Below, in pieces: positions 63,635 to 64,000 of a stretch of DNA of 64,000 nt (position 1 is the stretch's first letter; each line of letters begins with the position of its first letter). Location: positions 17,230 through 81,229 of the forward strand of contig NZ_AOHX01000045.1 of NCBI RefSeq assembly GCF_000337735.1, in the 5' to 3' direction. The notes beneath the pieces were generated by a model, which saw nothing but the letters and a program-made list of their open reading frames with translations, was not told the DNA's origin and ran no database searches. This DNA is from Natronorubrum sulfidifaciens JCM 14089 (GTDB lineage Archaea > Halobacteriota > Halobacteria > Halobacteriales > Natrialbaceae). The position numbers and the translations under genes are program-made.

Positions 63635-64000
63635 TCAGGGATCGATCGCCGTTGGCTGCATCCGATCGGTCAACTCTGCGCTGACGAGTGCAGAGTGACA
63701 CCGTCGAAGTCGTTCCGAGAGCGCCTGATGTGAAACGTCGAGTTCCGCGGCGAGTTCTTTGAGCGTGATCTTTCGCGGAATATCAAAATAACCGAGTTCG
63801 TGTGCCTTACAGATCGTCTCGTACTGTGTCTGTGTCAGTGGTGTCTGTGCGCTCGCAAAATCGTTCGTGCCGGCGAGTCGCGTGACTTCAACGTCGAAAT
63901 CGTACTGTTCGAACAGTGCATAACACTCCGACAGCGATGCTCGGTCGTGAAAGAGTAGTTTGACCGCCCACGTGCCGTTCTCACCGAACGCTGCCAGAAT
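63635..64000 (-). CDS. C-terminal part of a Bat-type HTH_10 transcription regulator (5' end outside window)
   Basis: 121 residues ending at a stop at 63635-63637; the start lies beyond the window. The HTH_10 domain of bacterio-opsin activators is clear: PLTQTQYETICKAHELGYFD, IPRKITLKELAAELDVSHQA, LSERLRRCHSAL. Proteins of this type pair a sensory GAF/PAS region, presumably upstream here, with this DNA-binding end. Confidence 0.92.
   Translation of the reverse strand: MLAAFGENGTWAVKLLFHDRASLSECYALFEQYDFDVEVTRLAGTNDFASAQTPLTQTQYETICKAHELGYFDIPRKITLKELAAELDVSHQALSERLRRCHSALVSAELTDRMQPTAIDP

Overview
The window comes from an extremely halophilic archaeon. Coding density and GC are high, CTCGAG-type sequence is abundant, and the proteins are very rich in Asp/Glu and poor in Lys. 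The gene content is archaeal (RFC large subunit, XPB/Bax1, two-subunit 2-oxoacid:ferredoxin oxidoreductase) or specific to haloarchaea (DUF2150, DUF5789, DUF7344, Bat-type HTH, ISH3-like transposase). Many genes have a TATA-like box 22-28 nt before the start codon and no Shine-Dalgarno, as expected for leaderless transcripts. A member of the Natrialbales is plausible, but that is inference. I saw no rRNA, tRNA or CRISPR array.

Layout. 1-2.4 kb: end of an unidentified gene, then bioF-bioD. 2.4-4.2 kb: small zinc finger and rfcL. 4.3-7.4 kb: HTH regulator, small membrane protein, gcvT-gcvH, NYN-domain protein. 7.4-8.3 kb: an AT-rich patch with an orphan membrane protein. 8.3-16.9 kb: TatD-like hydrolase, DUF2150, a cysteine-free CysD-like PP-loop protein, membrane proteins, aldo/keto reductase, PAC2 protein, and an RNA m5C methyltransferase overlapping a probable RNA-binding partner. 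16.9-25.8 kb: Bax1 nuclease and XPB helicase, here separated by a sodium/solute symporter with a tiny companion peptide, an F420 enzyme and a large catalase. 25.9-30.4 kb: grpE-dnaK-dnaJ. 30.6-33.8 kb: DJ-1-like protein, a truncated AMP-ligase-like protein, a permease remnant, an FAD protein and a HAD phosphatase. 33.9-35.3 kb: an insertion sequence. 35.4-42.6 kb: PAP2 phosphatase, GNAT, a methylmalonyl-CoA mutase large-subunit gene broken by a stop codon, other small genes, and methylmalonyl-CoA epimerase. 42.7-45.3 kb: korA-korB. 45.5-50.6 kb: lipoprotein, aminotransferase, quinone oxidoreductase, F420 oxidoreductase. 50.6-58.5 kb: FAD-linked 2-hydroxyacid dehydrogenase, a secreted PKD-esterase, a decayed second dehydrogenase/decarboxylase pair, an MFS carrier, a TPP-dependent decarboxylase and a UbiA protein. 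58.6-64 kb: sensor kinase, YchF/Ygr210 GTPase, membrane metallopeptidase, DUF7344 regulator and the end of a Bat-type regulator.

The most notable observation is at 37.64 kb. A perfect 9-bp tandem duplication in the mutase gene is in frame but creates a TAG stop in the conserved substrate-binding segment; everything downstream stays in the original frame. The second is near 54.1-54.5 kb. Truncated copies of a TPP decarboxylase and of the glcD-like gene lie back to back, beside intact versions of both. This points to a duplicated two-step module that oxidises a 2-hydroxyacid and decarboxylates the 2-oxoacid. Other points of interest are a dispersed ~80-nt palindromic element, hairpin repeats behind dnaK, and a strong inverted repeat against the ubiA promoter.
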